Of a stretch of 64,000 nucleotides of DNA, positions 33,401-44,809 are shown in pieces. Within the stretch, counting starts at the first letter, position 1. Every line of letters begins with the position of its first letter. The translations under genes were made by a program, and so were the position numbers. The DNA lies in the NCBI GenBank assembly GCA_023334545.1, contig JAADVB010000004.1:62001-126000 (forward strand). The letters run 5' to 3'. Under the pieces are notes generated by a model. The model had not been told where the DNA came from. It worked only from the letters and a program-made list of their open reading frames with translations, and ran no database searches. Origin of the DNA: Salisapilia sapeloensis (Eukaryota > Oomycota > Peronosporomycetes > Peronosporales > Salisapiliaceae).

Positions 33401-34507
33401 GCACCCTTCGGACTTCATGATCCGCTCGGCCAGTAAAAAGTTACGGAACAAGGATGCGATGAGAAGATCGTGACGGAAGAGTTTCTGGAAATGTGATTTG
33501 GGCAGCACATTCCACGCGATGGTGTCGGTGACGGCCGTGAAGATCCAGTTCAGCTCTCCAAGCGGTGTCTTACGGTCCGTGAGTTTGCCAGGGATGCGAT
33601 CGATGAGACCAGGATCCAAGTGACCCATGGAGAGTTCATTCTGAGAGATGAACCAACGCAAGGCGATGGTAATAGGCGTCGTCAAGCATGACGTAAAGAC
33701 GTCAGCACATAGATCTGGGTTAGTCGGCAGCACTTCCTCCGGTCCACACGCACATAGGACGATGGATTCATTTGCACTGGACATGGAAGAAGCACCAGCG
33801 TCGCTATTGGATGTCGAGCGCATGGATGAAGTAGAGTCTGTGGACGCTGGCGCAGAGGACGAAAAGTGTTTTAGCAAAAGCCCTGCGGAGGAGCAATCGA
33901 AGACATAGATCGAAGGTGTTCCAATCCACGCCTGCAAGTCGTATACAAGGAGAGGAATGTACTGCGTGTAGCTCCTATTGAACACCCACACTTCACCGTT
34001 GGGCGTCGGACGTGGTACGCCATGTCCATTGTAATGGAATAGGACGCGATCGTTCTTGGCGTGCTTGCGTAACGAAGCACAGAGCTGACGGGTGTCTTCG
34101 ACCGTAGGATCGAGACACTGCTTGTACCTTGCACGAGGCTGCCATCGCTCGTACTGAGACTGAAGCGTCTTGCCAATGGTGTCCAGAGCTCGATTCGCAG
34201 GCATGGAAAACGGGTCCACCCAGCATTCTTTCCGAGCACACGGATCCGGTCGAACCACATCCGGCGGATCTGTCCCAATGTTCAAGCACAGCACAAGTGC
34301 GACATCCATCGTCTTCATTCGTTCTCGCATCCGCCACGACGATACGAGTGGCACCTCCGGCATGCTTTCGTCGGCCATTTCTTCTTCATCTGCAAAGCGC
34401 ATTCCGTTGCTCGCATCACCGTCGTTCCTCTTGGACCCGTCAAAGCAACAGGAGACCTTTCCGTCACTCCAGGTCGTCGCAGCGCCATCGACACCGAGGT
34501 AGGCCAT
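30439..34507 (-). CDS. RPTOR: Raptor, TOR complex 1 scaffold subunit
   Basis: Scaffold that brings substrates to TOR kinase in TORC1 and controls growth in response to nutrients. The N-terminal caspase-like (RNC) domain is clear: MKTMDVALVLCLNIGTDPPD, VLFHYNGHGVPRPTPNGEVW, NRSYTQYIPLLVYDLQAW, IYVFDCSSAG. HEAT repeats follow (WAVNLTLSVGIFPYVVKLLQ, EVRAAACVALGSLLG, SPVVRREAVLAISRVVLH), then a disordered Ser/Gln-rich linker and a C-terminal WD40 propeller (SGFEDGVVSLFDPREQP, TGTLLGEVKLWDLRNTS). The coding part is two exons: the large one ends after SPIFAR, and a 57-nt intron leads to SGSHNQFIKVFRSDGEQ, ending VAIYSNDK at 30439. The start is the ATG at 34507 (MAYLGVDGA); upstream codons in frame begin only with GTG. 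About 1,360 residues. An AGC kinase lies 2.7 kb away. Confidence 0.95.
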
Positions 34508-34692
34508 CTCCGTGCTCTGTCCTCGCGATGATGACACATGCTACCGTAGCGTTATATGTCGAGAAAGACAAGTACCGACTATAATTTCTTGTACGAGACG
34601 TTTAAAACGCGCCAAAAAACGAGCGGGAAAATACGTTTAGTATCGACCTACCGAAGCCATTATCAAGTCGACGAGATACTTCTGGGTTAGAG
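34508..34692. promoter_or_regulatory. Short divergent promoter between Raptor and the USP gene
   Basis: 185 bp between two start codons on opposite strands, so both promoters must overlap or adjoin. No CCAAT box was seen here. Called from spacing only. Confidence 0.35.
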
Positions 34693-36931
34693 ATGGAGAG
34701 TATCTTACAAGTGGAGGTATGTATACTTGTGACATATATCACTTCCATCTGCTTATGGCCCTGTTATGTCTTAGTGTGCTTCTCCAGTGACGTTGGAACG
34801 AACTGTCGATGGCACGGTCCAGCGTGAACAAGTCGGTGGTACGATGCAGCTGAAAAAGGAGTTTGGCAACGCACGTCTCGTTGCAGACGATCAGATCTTG
34901 TGGACCAAAGGTGCTCATTTTTCCATGACGGACGCTACGTCCACTGCTGGGCCAGTCTGGAGCGTCAGTGTTGGCAATGCCGCTCGACGATTCTACTTTG
35001 ACTTGCATCGTTCGGACACGAGCAATCAGTTCCTGAGCGAGCTGCAAGACCAGATCGAAGGGAACGATGCGCGACGAAAGGTACAGAAGATCAGGAAGAC
35101 TTCTACGGACGAAGCGGACGATATCCCGGATACCATTCGCAGTCCCAAAGCCAAGCGCAAGTCGTGGCCGATGGAAAATAACGCAGCCACACCTTCCAAA
35201 CAAGCTGTGCAGTCTCCTTTCCGGTCTCCATTCCGTCGACAAGCCACTCCGAACTCTTCCAAGAGGACAGTCCGCTCTGCACCGCCACTGTACACTTCAC
35301 CTCGAGGCGCGATGAAACGAAAAGAACGAGGGACCCCTGAGGAAGAGAAGACACAAGGCAAGAAACGTCGAACAGTTTCTAGTATGGACCGCTTCGTCAG
35401 CAAGTCGAACCGATCTCTTCTGGATGATCTCAATCGAGTCCCGAATGACAAGGCAGAAACTCATACAGGCATGACACAAGAGATGGATGAGACTGAATTG
35501 GAAGAAAAGATGATGTCACCTACCAAGAACAATTATCCTACGACGCCTGCTCTTCCATCCGTCGTGGAGGAGACGAGTCAAGACATACCGGAGCCGACTC
35601 CACCCAAGTGTCGACACGGACTGTTGAATCTGGGCAACTTTTGCTACATGAACGTCATCCTCCAGTCTCTCTCTGCTCTTCCTCACTTTAGCCAAGAAAG
35701 CATCCAGCACGATGACTTGATCACGATCATTCGAAAGCAGCTCGGCAGCTCCTATCGTCGGAAGCTCCAGGATGAGGACATTCGGAACTACTTGAAGGAA
35801 TGGAAAGAAAAGCAAGAGACGCCAGTATCGACCGAGTTGGAGCATTTGATTGACCAAGTGGTGCACGGGAGTGAGACTTCTATCAACCCAGAGCCTCTGA
35901 AAATGGCTATCGGTCGCCAAATCGAAATGTTCGCTTCCTCCAGCCAACAAGACGCGCACGAGTTCCTCATCAGTCTCTTGGATGTGTATGAAAAAGAGCT
36001 CGTGACACTTGTACGAGGTGTCTGTCAGCTCATTCACGACAAGTGCCGGCCTCGAGCTTCTATCACAAGTACCATCACCGAGTACTTTCGGTCTCCTGCT
36101 GCTCCGACCATGTCCGACGAGGATCTCACCAGGCAGCTTTTACCTGCCAAGAGTCTTCAAGGAGAATTGAAGCGTACGCTCACTTGCACCGAGTGTGGCG
36201 ACACGCGTCAAAGCGCCGAGTCTTTCACGAACTTTTCACTCGACCTGCCACGAAGGCACAGTCGAGAGCCTACTTCTCCATCCGCACCTCAATGCTACTG
36301 CGGCACACTAGCACAGGTGCAAGAGAAGGACGACGGCAAGTTCCGAGTCTGTCAACGAAGCCAGTGCAGTTTTATGGAAAAGGAGCGCATCGTGTCTCCA
36401 TCCACGTCAACGGAATCTGTTGACAACACGCCAATTCCGCTGGAAGAGGTCGTGCGAAAACAGTTTGAGATGGAGACACTGGAACTTCGGTGCGAAAAGT
36501 GTCCGGACGGTGTACGAGCCGAGTGTCGACATGTCGTCAAGAGCTTACCACCCACTCTTGTCTTCCACTTGAAACGATTCGAGATGGACTTTACGAGCGG
36601 AGAATTGTATAAACGGTGTGATGCTGTCAAGGCGCCAAAGGAGATCCGTCCAAGACCTTGTGTGGATCAGACGGAGGACGAAAAGGCCGAGGTCTACGCA
36701 CTCAAAAGTATCGTGCATCACATTGGACGTAGTATAGGCGGTGGCCACTATATTGCGGATGTCTGTGGTGCGGATGGCGTGTGGAGGCGGCGGAACGATA
36801 CGATTGAGACTGTTATTAGCGAAGAGTTTGCTCTGGAAGCGACGCACAACCAAGAGTCCTGCTACCTCTTATTCTACGTCCGAGTGGAGGCCAGCGGAGA
36901 CGACAAGGAGAACGCTCGGTCAGGTCGATAG
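34693..36931 (+). CDS. Ubiquitin-specific protease, USP37/USP29-like
   Basis: Cysteine deubiquitinase. A tiny first exon (MESILQVE, ATG at 34693) is joined by a 58-nt intron (GTATGT...CTTAG) to the long exon, giving about 726 residues. The first 100 residues (LKKEFGNARLVADDQILW, VWSVSVGNAARRFYFDL) look like the PH-type N-terminal domain of USP37/26/29. A basic, Ser/Pro-rich linker follows. The catalytic domain starts near residue 285: the Cys box GLLNLGNFCYMNVILQSL, the QQDAHEFLISLLD box, two Cys pairs (CTECG and CEKCPDG) and the His box SIGGGHYIADV. The frame is closed by ESCYLLFYVRVE. NFCYMN has Phe where most family members have Thr, as some USPs do. All catalytic residues are present. Confidence 0.88.
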
Positions 36932-37166
36932 GGTGTATAACATGGAAAATCTATATATATTGCGTTGGGAAGAAACGAAAGAATTTAGACTTGCATGCTC
37001 ATCCACTATCCATCAACCTCTTCATCAGATAAATTCACCGTCTCGTAACGACACTCGATCAGCCTTTGTACAAGAGAAACTGCACATAACTTCAAGTTGG
37101 TAATTTCACCAACTTGACAACGAAAAGTGACAACGAATCGAAAGACCAGCTTGACGACACTCTACC

Positions 37167-38813
37167 ATGCCTTTGGAGTGCGCTGCGTGCGAAGAGACAA
37201 AAGGAATCAACAAGTAAATTTGCTCCATATGTACTCATGGGCAGCTAGCACTATATCGTACCAATGTTGGCTTTCTGGCTATTGCTAGATTCCCTGGAGA
37301 CCAGCGCAAGCGTGCGCGGCCCGTCTGCAAAATATGCGTTCGGGCGAATAAAGATCCAAAGCCACTTCCTGACATCCAAAAGTAACCATTCTGATGCGTT
37401 AAGTGTATTAAACAGTATGAAGGACTGAATGGAACTTTCAGTGCGGATCCAGGTGCAAGTGGCGTGGATGCGTACGAGCTGATGAAAGTTATTGGCCAAG
37501 GTGCTTTCGGCCGAGTCTTCCTCGTGTGTCATCGAACGACTAGAAAGATTCAAGCGATGAAAGTGATTAGTAAAAAAGTCTTAATCGAGCGTGAAAGCGT
37601 GCGGTATCTACTGAGCGAACGAGACGTGATGACAAAAATTCGTCACCCGTTTGTTATCCATTTGACTGCATCCTTCCAGTCAGACTCCAAAGTGTACCTT
37701 GTGATGGACTATCAGTCAGGTGGCGAGCTCTTCTCTTACTTGCGCTCCCAAGGCACATTCGACGAGGACACCACTCGCTTCTACATTGCAGAGATGGTCT
37801 TGGCGCTCGAACACTTGCACACCAAAGGCATAATCCACAGAGACTTGAAGCCTGAGAACGTCCTCTTATCCGCCGATGGTCATATCAAGATCACTGACTT
37901 CGGCCTCGCACGAGAGTATCAAGAAGTGCCTCTTGCGTTCATTCATCCTAAACAAACACATTAATAGTATGCCATAGGGAGAAGAGCTTTTGACTGTGTG
38001 TGGTACGAAAGAGTACATGGCTCCAGAGATGATTTTAGGAAAAGGATATACGCAGGTATGCCAGCTTCTCGCACTTGCATTTGAGATACATGTCATAAAG
38101 TCTATGTGAGTAGGCAGTCGACTGGTACTCTCTTGGTGCATTGGCGCATGAAATGCTCATCGGCCGGCCTCCTTTCGAGTCCAAGAACAACAGGGATTTG
38201 CATCAAAAGATCCTTACTTCCAAAGTAGTTTATCTGCACACCTTTTCCACGTACGTCATTAACCTCTGTTTGATTAACCATAGCTTCAACTTCCGAATTG
38301 GCTGTCCAAAGACGCGCATTCTCTGCTCAAGTCGTTGCTAGAGCGAAATGTGAACAAACGTTTAGGTGCTGGAAAGTCCTCAATGTTCATCGTTCGAGGA
38401 GATCTAGCTGTCAAGCGCCATCCTTTCTTCAAAGTAGCCTCATCGTCTTTTACGCAATGAGTATATCATCTTCTTACATGCATACATAGGGCGTCGATTG
38501 GAAAGCCTTGGAGAAGGAGCTTATGGATCCACCATACCTGCCAAAAGTTGCTCATGAAGCTGACACGCAAAATTTTGACACTGAATTTACTCGCATGGCT
38601 GCTTCCGATGTGTCCTGTGAGGCTGTTGAAGATGAGGATGAGAATCGACTATTCCATGGCTTCTCCTTCTACGGTCCTGAGGAGTTACCGGTATTCACTC
38701 GCGCAAGCTCCTCTAGTAAACAGTCGCCAGAACTTCGCCACCGCCTCTCTAGCCTTGTCCTTGATAATGCACCCTTGGATAGTTGGGAAGAAGCGATCGC
38801 GTCGGACACATGA
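37167..38813 (+). CDS. AGC-family protein kinase with N-terminal Stc1-like zinc-binding segment
   Basis: Ser/Thr kinase, roughly 440 residues, about eight exons. Exon 1 starts at the ATG 37167. Splicing 37214-37288 and 37382-37441 gives an N-terminus with two Cys pairs, C5-x2-C8 and C29-x2-C32, separated by FPGDQRKRARP; this is the spacing and composition of the Stc1 domain. The kinase domain follows directly: VIGQGAFGRVFLV (Gly loop), AMKVISKK (Lys), IIHRDLKPENVLL, ITDFGLARE and the activation segment LLTVCGTKEYMAPE, then AVDWYSLGALAHEMLIGRPPF. The AGC C-terminal tail is present with a hydrophobic motif FHGFSFYG, whose Ser would be the TORC-type site. It resembles S6K/SGK/AKT kinases but has no PH or PX domain. 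Confidence 0.82.
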
Positions 38814-39386
38814 AGGTTCACTTGCTTAGCGCTACTGGCCGTAATCGACTTTAGGTGGTATCAGTTGAAAACACTCGAAATGAGTAATGAAAGAGTCGTT
38901 TAAGCATTTCGTCTTGCACAAGCTTCCTTTCAGTTCCGCTCATGAAAGCGCGTCGATTAACAGTCGAGGGAGATGGTAGCGATAGGCAGGGTTAATTCGT
39001 ACTATAATCGAGGTAGCAACTTTATTGGCTCAATGTCAAGAGTACTTGTGTTATGTACTACGATGCATGGAAACGGTGAGTGAAACAAGGCTGCTCTTAT
39101 TTCCTTAACAAGACGTTCAGCTGCCGTCTTGAAGATACTCAAAGAAAGTTTGTACCAAAGCTAAATCAAGTTGACTTCGGGCTTACAGTATCGGAGTTTC
39201 ACACTGCATTTCGAATGAATAATCTTCCAGCATAATGCCTTGTGTCCATTTATCTTTAACGCAGGTGGAAATGACCATACAAGGTTGAATGAACGTGAAA
39301 TGCGCCAATGAACTTTACGCGGAAGCAATTACAAGATATTGACCATGCGTCCAACGTGAATGTCAAAGGTATGTCTATTCTCTCTC
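38814..39386. other. Convergent intergenic region, no gene seen
   Basis: 573 bp between the stop of the AGC kinase and that of NAD synthetase. AT-rich, and stops occur in all frames. No RNA gene or repeat recognised. Confidence 0.5.
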
Positions 39387-41558
39387 TTACTTGTCCTTCT
39401 TCTCCAGCTTGGCGGCCAAGATATCAATGTCCTTAAACTGACGCGTCCAGCGTGAATTGTACAAGAACGGGCGAAGGTCGAAGCGATTGTCATCGGGAGA
39501 GTAGTTCTCAGCATGGTACGAAGGTGTTAGCGTAGTCATCTTGTGGCGGTTGACACTGTAGTAGAAGAAGAAGCGCTTCACCTTCTCCGCTACCGCTGCA
39601 GGACCCACATGGTCCCAGACGTGCACCAGTTTTCGGAACATCCAGTATGGACCACATCGATCGATCTTACGCAGACGTCCAAAGTACCCGAGCTCTTCGT
39701 ATGACATACCCATGTCTTCTTCATCCAATTGAGAGTGGTCATCTTCCTCCTGCGCACTCGTGGGTCTCAATTCGGCTGTCGGTGGTGCCTCAACAACTGT
39801 TTTGAGGGATGGATAGCTGTACTTATCGCCAGCCCAACGCAACAGTTTCTTCAAATCTCCCTTTGACACTGCCCCAATCGGATTCAAATCTCCACTGCTG
39901 CAGTCATACTTTGTCATGTACCCTCGCAACGCTTCATCCACATTCGCGCTCGACAGAACAAGCAAGAATCCGGGCTTGGAGCGCACCCATGGCAATAGTT
40001 GCGCTAAGAGGTACGCCATGACCATGCGCAGTCTCGCCTGGATGTTCTGCAACGCCAAGTCCTGCTGCAATGTACCTCCTTGCGACATATACTTTGGCGT
40101 CTTGCCCGTCAGCAAAGCAAATGTCTGGATCACAGCACCGACCATGGTGTCCATGATCATGTGCAGGTGGTAGCTGCCGATCTCATCTGCTAAACTCTGA
40201 GCACGCTGCTGCGTAGCCTTAGAGCTATTCTCCGTGCCCATGTACGTCGTATGCAAAATGTGGTTGGCGAGCTCTTGAGGTGTCATCGATTGATATTCTT
40301 CTCCACTCTTGCCAGTAATACGCTGCACATCCGAAATCACTTGTTTGTCTCCATTATTCGCAGCTTCCGTCACCAAGTGACACATGACACCGACGATGGC
40401 AGCAACGGACGAAGAATCGGCACCACCAGATAGCGGCAGGAAGAAGCCGCTACCTCCACTACGACGAAGGTAGTCCCAGAGCCAGCACGCTGGACCTAGT
40501 GCGATCTCTTCCTCTGGAACGTGGTACTGCACGTCCATGTGCGGTGATGGGCTCTTGAACAAACTTTCGTCGTGGCAAAGACTGAAGTCGACGTTGATTT
40601 GGGGGACAGTAGGCGATTGAGCACTTGCCTGCTCACTCCTACTGCTGCACGAGCCACGATACGACCGGACGTCATCTAGATCAATGGTAGCAGTCACGAC
40701 CTCCACGTCTTTCACGGAGAATTGGGAGCCTTGCGCGACCACTTGGCCATTGACCACGATGATTGCACAGCCGTCATAGTACATGCGGTTACCGTCGCAG
40801 CCCTGCTGGTTCGCATACAGGTACACGCCTCCGCTCTTCGTTGTCGCTCCACGGATTAAGTCCATACGCTGATGCAGCTTTCGAAGCTATAGACAGGTCG
40901 TTAGTATATTTAAAAGGCATTATGAGGTCGTAGGCAGAAGTACCTGGTGGTGGGATCCAGATCCGTTGCCGACGATCTCAACGCCAGCAAGCCCCAAGTT
41001 GATGTGGGGACTGTCGGGCGTGAAGAGCTCTTCACATGTTTCAGACGAACAGGACGTATCCAAAGTCGATAGGATACCGTTGCCAAACGGCACACGAACG
41101 GCACCCGTGAGCTTTTGAATGGTGGGAGGAAGGACAAATGTGTCTAGTTTGGATGTGTTCTTCCACGTCGTGAACCAACGCGTTTCACGGTAGTTTCCGT
41201 CGTCTGCCAGGAAGAGCTTTGGACGGATAAAAAGGATCTGGCGATCGAGACAAAAGACACGGCAGTTGTACCGGACGCCCTGGTGCAGCACAGGCATACC
41301 GATGTCACACAAGATCCCGTCCGTCACATCGCTATCAAGGAGCGAGTGGAGAGACTCCCAGCAGTGGAAGAACGTGTCTTGCTCGAGAAAATGATCTTCG
41401 CAGCCATAGCCACAGACTTCGAGCTCCGGTCCGACACGATAGGTAGCGCCAGCCTCTTTTGCCTCTCGGATGGAAGTGATGATACGTTCCAAGTTCCCAT
41501 CAAAGTCTAGAGACCATTGGTTCAGGTTACACGTCGCGACGGTGACCAAGGCACTCAT
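39387..41558 (-). CDS. NADSYN1: Glutamine-dependent NAD+ synthetase
   Basis: Makes NAD+ from nicotinic acid adenine dinucleotide, using ammonia split from glutamine. Two exons, separated by an intron of about 57 nt near 40888-40944. The N-terminal nitrilase-type glutaminase domain has Glu in [10 protein letters not shown], Lys in [15 protein letters not shown] and the catalytic Cys in TCEELFTP, with [19 protein letters not shown] at the exon junction. The C-terminal synthetase domain carries the PP-loop [18 protein letters not shown], and later [31 protein letters not shown] and [14 protein letters not shown]. It ends LEKKDK. About 705 residues, the usual eukaryotic length. The start is the ATG at 41558 ([15 protein letters not shown]). 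Confidence 0.95.
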
Positions 41559-42176
41559 CTTGGGAGCTTTAGGTCGGTTTTAGTTGTGATGTCGCGGATG
41601 CGAGGTAGGCTATCACGATTGGTTGAAAAGGAGTATATAGATAGATATGATTGGCTTGATTTTCCTTGTAGTCGCGTGGAAGCTGACTTCGGATCTTTAA
41701 GGGTCGTATGAACTTCAAATTAGAGTGATTGTCATCGGAGACAAGGATATCGACAACGGATCGTACGTATAATAATTTGCCAACAGTACGCTCCATTCTG
41801 CTCACAATTGCTTTCAATTCCAATTAATATTTCAGCAGGGTGATGCAAAAGGCTTCTGCTATGGTATGACAAAGACCGTTTCATTCCCACGCGCTTGAGT
41901 GTTTTTAGAACCTCGACACTAGCATGATATCACATGACACTAACTTCTATGAACGCTTGCAAGTGCACACAAAAGCAGTCTACAGAAACTACGTTCGCTA
42001 AAGGTACGCATGAAGAAAAGACGACAGGCTTGGTATCGAACGCCTCTATGCCGATGTGCGCCACCCACACTCTTCTCGGCTTTTGCCCATTCCAAGAAAA
42101 ACCGCAGCGAGGCGAAAAGCAGGAGCAAGAACATCCGCACAAACATCTTCACCAGCTAGCTGCACTCCTCTACATC
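41559..42176. other. Divergent intergenic region with ATTGG boxes
   Basis: About 620 bp between NAD synthetase (-) and the WRKY19-like gene (+). ATTGG (reverse CCAAT) occurs at 41618-41622 and 41650-41654, 60-95 bp before the NAD synthetase start. The last 240 bp are open in the frame of the downstream gene from an ATG at 41934, so the downstream protein could start earlier. Confidence 0.45.
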
Positions 42177-43687
42177 ATGAGCTCTCAATGCTCAAAAGAT
42201 TTATTGCTTTTTGTTGGCGCGAAATCGCCACCGTCTTCGACGACGACTTCGCTTCCATCACTCTGTCAGCTACAGTCGTCCACCACTTCAACGCAGATGC
42301 TTTTCGCATCTCGCAGTAGCTCTCCATCCATTCCTTCAGACCTCTCGACAATCACTCCACCAGCTACAGTCGAATGGCCTACACAGAACTACCAAAGGTT
42401 TCCACCGTCGACCCTCTAAGCCATCTACCCACCTGTCAACTGACTATGATATAGATACGTACAGTCAGCATGGGATGAAGTAGTTGGGTCCATGGAGCCT
42501 ATGCAGTACTCTAGTCCTGACATTGAGCGTTGCATGGCTGAGCTACGCAGCTACGAAGACATGGGTACCGAATTGTGCGTTTCTGGCGAAGAGTTCTTTA
42601 GCAGCCCACGCATTCCAAGTCCTTCCCTGCTACCGTCGCAATACTTTATGAACCTTGTCCAGGATGCCCAGTGTACCAGTAGGCTTGTTTTATTATCCAA
42701 TGCTGCTACTCGAATTCTACAAAGCTTACATGTACTCGCAGACCCGCCAGAACTTGCACCTGTTGTTCTCAAAGAAGAGCAGTATTTAGCTCCAAGTAGA
42801 AAACACGACGATTGTCCCGCCCGTAATACCAGACGACGTGGTAAACAGGCACTCAGTACGTCGATAACATCGGGTAAATATATGTTCACTCAATCATCAG
42901 CAGTGGTCCAAACCCAACCTACTTTAGGTGCTAGTCTAGCCGGTCAGCCGCACTACGATACGTTCAGTCAAATGACTGCGAATGAAGAGTGCACGGATGA
43001 AGTGGGAGAAGCAAAGGAAGACGTGTCTCAACCCTCCACTTCATCAAAGCGAAGTGTGCGCAGATATGGCAGCAAGAATCGGAAAGTGAAGAATTGCTCT
43101 ATGCCAGGTTGCAACAAAGGAGCTCGGTCAAAAGGATTGTGCAAGCGTCATGGTGGCGGAAAGCGATGCACCAATCCAAACTGTAACCGCAGTGATCAAG
43201 GCGGAGGTTTCTGCATTGCGCACGGTGGCGGTAACTACTCTTGTGTATTACCCTGGAAAGATAGTCGATTACGTTATTTTGGTTTGTAGGTAAGCGATGT
43301 GCATTCGAGGGCTGCAAGAACTCTGCGCAATGCCGTGGTGTGTGCAAGACTCATGGAGGTATATAATATAGCGATGACACAGAAGCATAACTTGAGATCG
43401 AATACGTGCGCATGAAAGGTGGTCGCAAGTGCAAGTGGGATGGCTGCGACAAAGGCGCACAAAAAGGAGGATACTGTCGAGCGCACACAACTGCTCTGCG
43501 AGGAGGACCAAGTAAAGCTTTAACTATTGCCGAGATAACCTCTTCCGATAGTCAAGAAAGCGTGACGAAGACAGCGCCAGCTATGCAGTCTATCCAGCTT
43601 CCGGGATATGCGCTTGACGAGGACAAGGAGAATGTCCCGCCTCCACCAAAGTCTTCTAGCGGCAAGAAAATGCAAGCACTTGTCTGA
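42177..43687 (+). CDS. WRKY19-like zinc-finger-repeat protein
   Basis: Four exons. Exon 1 (ATG 42177, MSSQCSKDLLLFVG) joins through a short intron (GTTTCC...GATATAG, near 42412-42453) to RYVQSAWDEVVGSMEPMQ. The central part is Ser/Thr-rich. The C-terminal half holds four finger repeats with the pattern C-x4-C-x9-C-x2-H: CSMPGCNK..CKRH, CTNPNCNR..CIAH, CAFEGCKN..CKTH and CKWDGCDK..CRAH. Introns fall between repeats 2/3 and 3/4. Oomycete genomes carry families of such proteins, usually annotated as WRKY transcription factor 19-like because the plant WRKY19 protein shares the repeat; no WRKYGQK domain is present. It probably binds nucleic acid or protein; function unknown. Confidence 0.75.
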
Positions 43688-44809
43688 ATGAACGAGCAAC
43701 AAACTGGATGTTGGTCACGCGTGGCCTTCTTAGGAAGATTCAAGTCTGCTTAACACGAATTTCTTTGCAGCAAGCACAAACTGTTTCTTTTTCACTACGA
43801 CATAAAATGCATTCATTAATAGCTTCCTAACTCTATTACTACCTACTTGCCGTTTGATTGCTCTCGCGAAGAGTTGTCCCTCTGCATTGACAGTTAGCTA
43901 TCTAAACTCGTCGCTATTCGTGCATTGGATTGGTATCTCGAAAGAAATTGCTCACTTTGCTTCAGTAAATGTCTGGTGCGTATTTAATATGGCATCACTC
44001 TAGATGCGCATGGTACTCCTCATGCCAAACACATCTGATCTCGCACGATGGAGGACGCTGTGGTCATATTTACCTCTCCTTTGCTCATCTATACACGACC
44101 AAACTAACCTTTACGTATGATTCTACCTTGTTGAATCCTCTTGTTTGATACTGCAGTACGATTTCACGTCTATCCAAGACGAAGTGAAGAAGATCGCGCA
44201 AGAGGTATAAATCAGCCATGACTTGCTTTCGTACAATTTGTTCACCACCATTGCTTCCAGCTTTGTCTAGTCTGCTCACATGGCTCCAAAACATAGATAC
44301 CACCTTTGGTACTAGCTGAAAAGACGTACCATGCTGCTGACGTCCACAAGTGGACAAGTGAGATTTCCAGCATGTGCCTTAAGCGACTCAAAGACGTTGC
44401 CAAAGGCTCCGCTGGCTTCAAATTTATCGGTACTTTATCCTCATCATTCATGTAAGTATCCGTTTATCCTTACTTAGTGCATCTAGTAAACTGCACAGTC
44501 TTGCAAAAGCGAAATGCCGGCTTCCACACCAACTCCACTTGCTTCTGGGATGCAGAACGTGACGGTATGTTCCAACTGCAAAGAAAACTTCCATCGACCT
44601 CTCACACTCGTATGCAGGAAGCATTGCGATCCGATGGGAAAACGGCACGATGACATGCGTCCTCACCGTCTATTGCATCAGTCTCCAGTAGTATCCACAC
44701 TGATTGTAGTTAGGTTCCAAGTGCACTTTGTTTGAAATCGCTTTATGATCCTTCTTTCAACATACTGTATCTACAATTACTCGTACTGACACCATCTGCA
44801 GTCGTCAGC
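43688..44809. other. 1.1-kb region with no intact gene; possible remnants
   Basis: Lies between the WRKY19-like stop and the GPCR-PIPK stop. The stretch 43690-44040 shows nothing recognisable. From 44085 to 44670 the minus strand holds several short open frames that look partly protein-like (see the pseudogene entry). The rest should be 3' UTR. Confidence 0.45.
44085..44451 (-). pseudogene. Possible sorting-nexin-type BAR domain remnant
   Basis: Minus-strand frames encode FEASGAFGNVFESLKAHAG and, downstream, EQIVRKQVMADLYLLRDLL followed by DRREIVLQYQTRGFNK. The second resembles the end of a sorting-nexin BAR domain (an LL-x-LL helix, then a D/N-R-x(n)-YQT motif). The pieces lie in different frames. 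I could not join them with convincing splice sites, nor find a PX domain or start codon nearby. It could be a decayed gene copy or a poorly traced real gene. Weak evidence. Confidence 0.25.
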
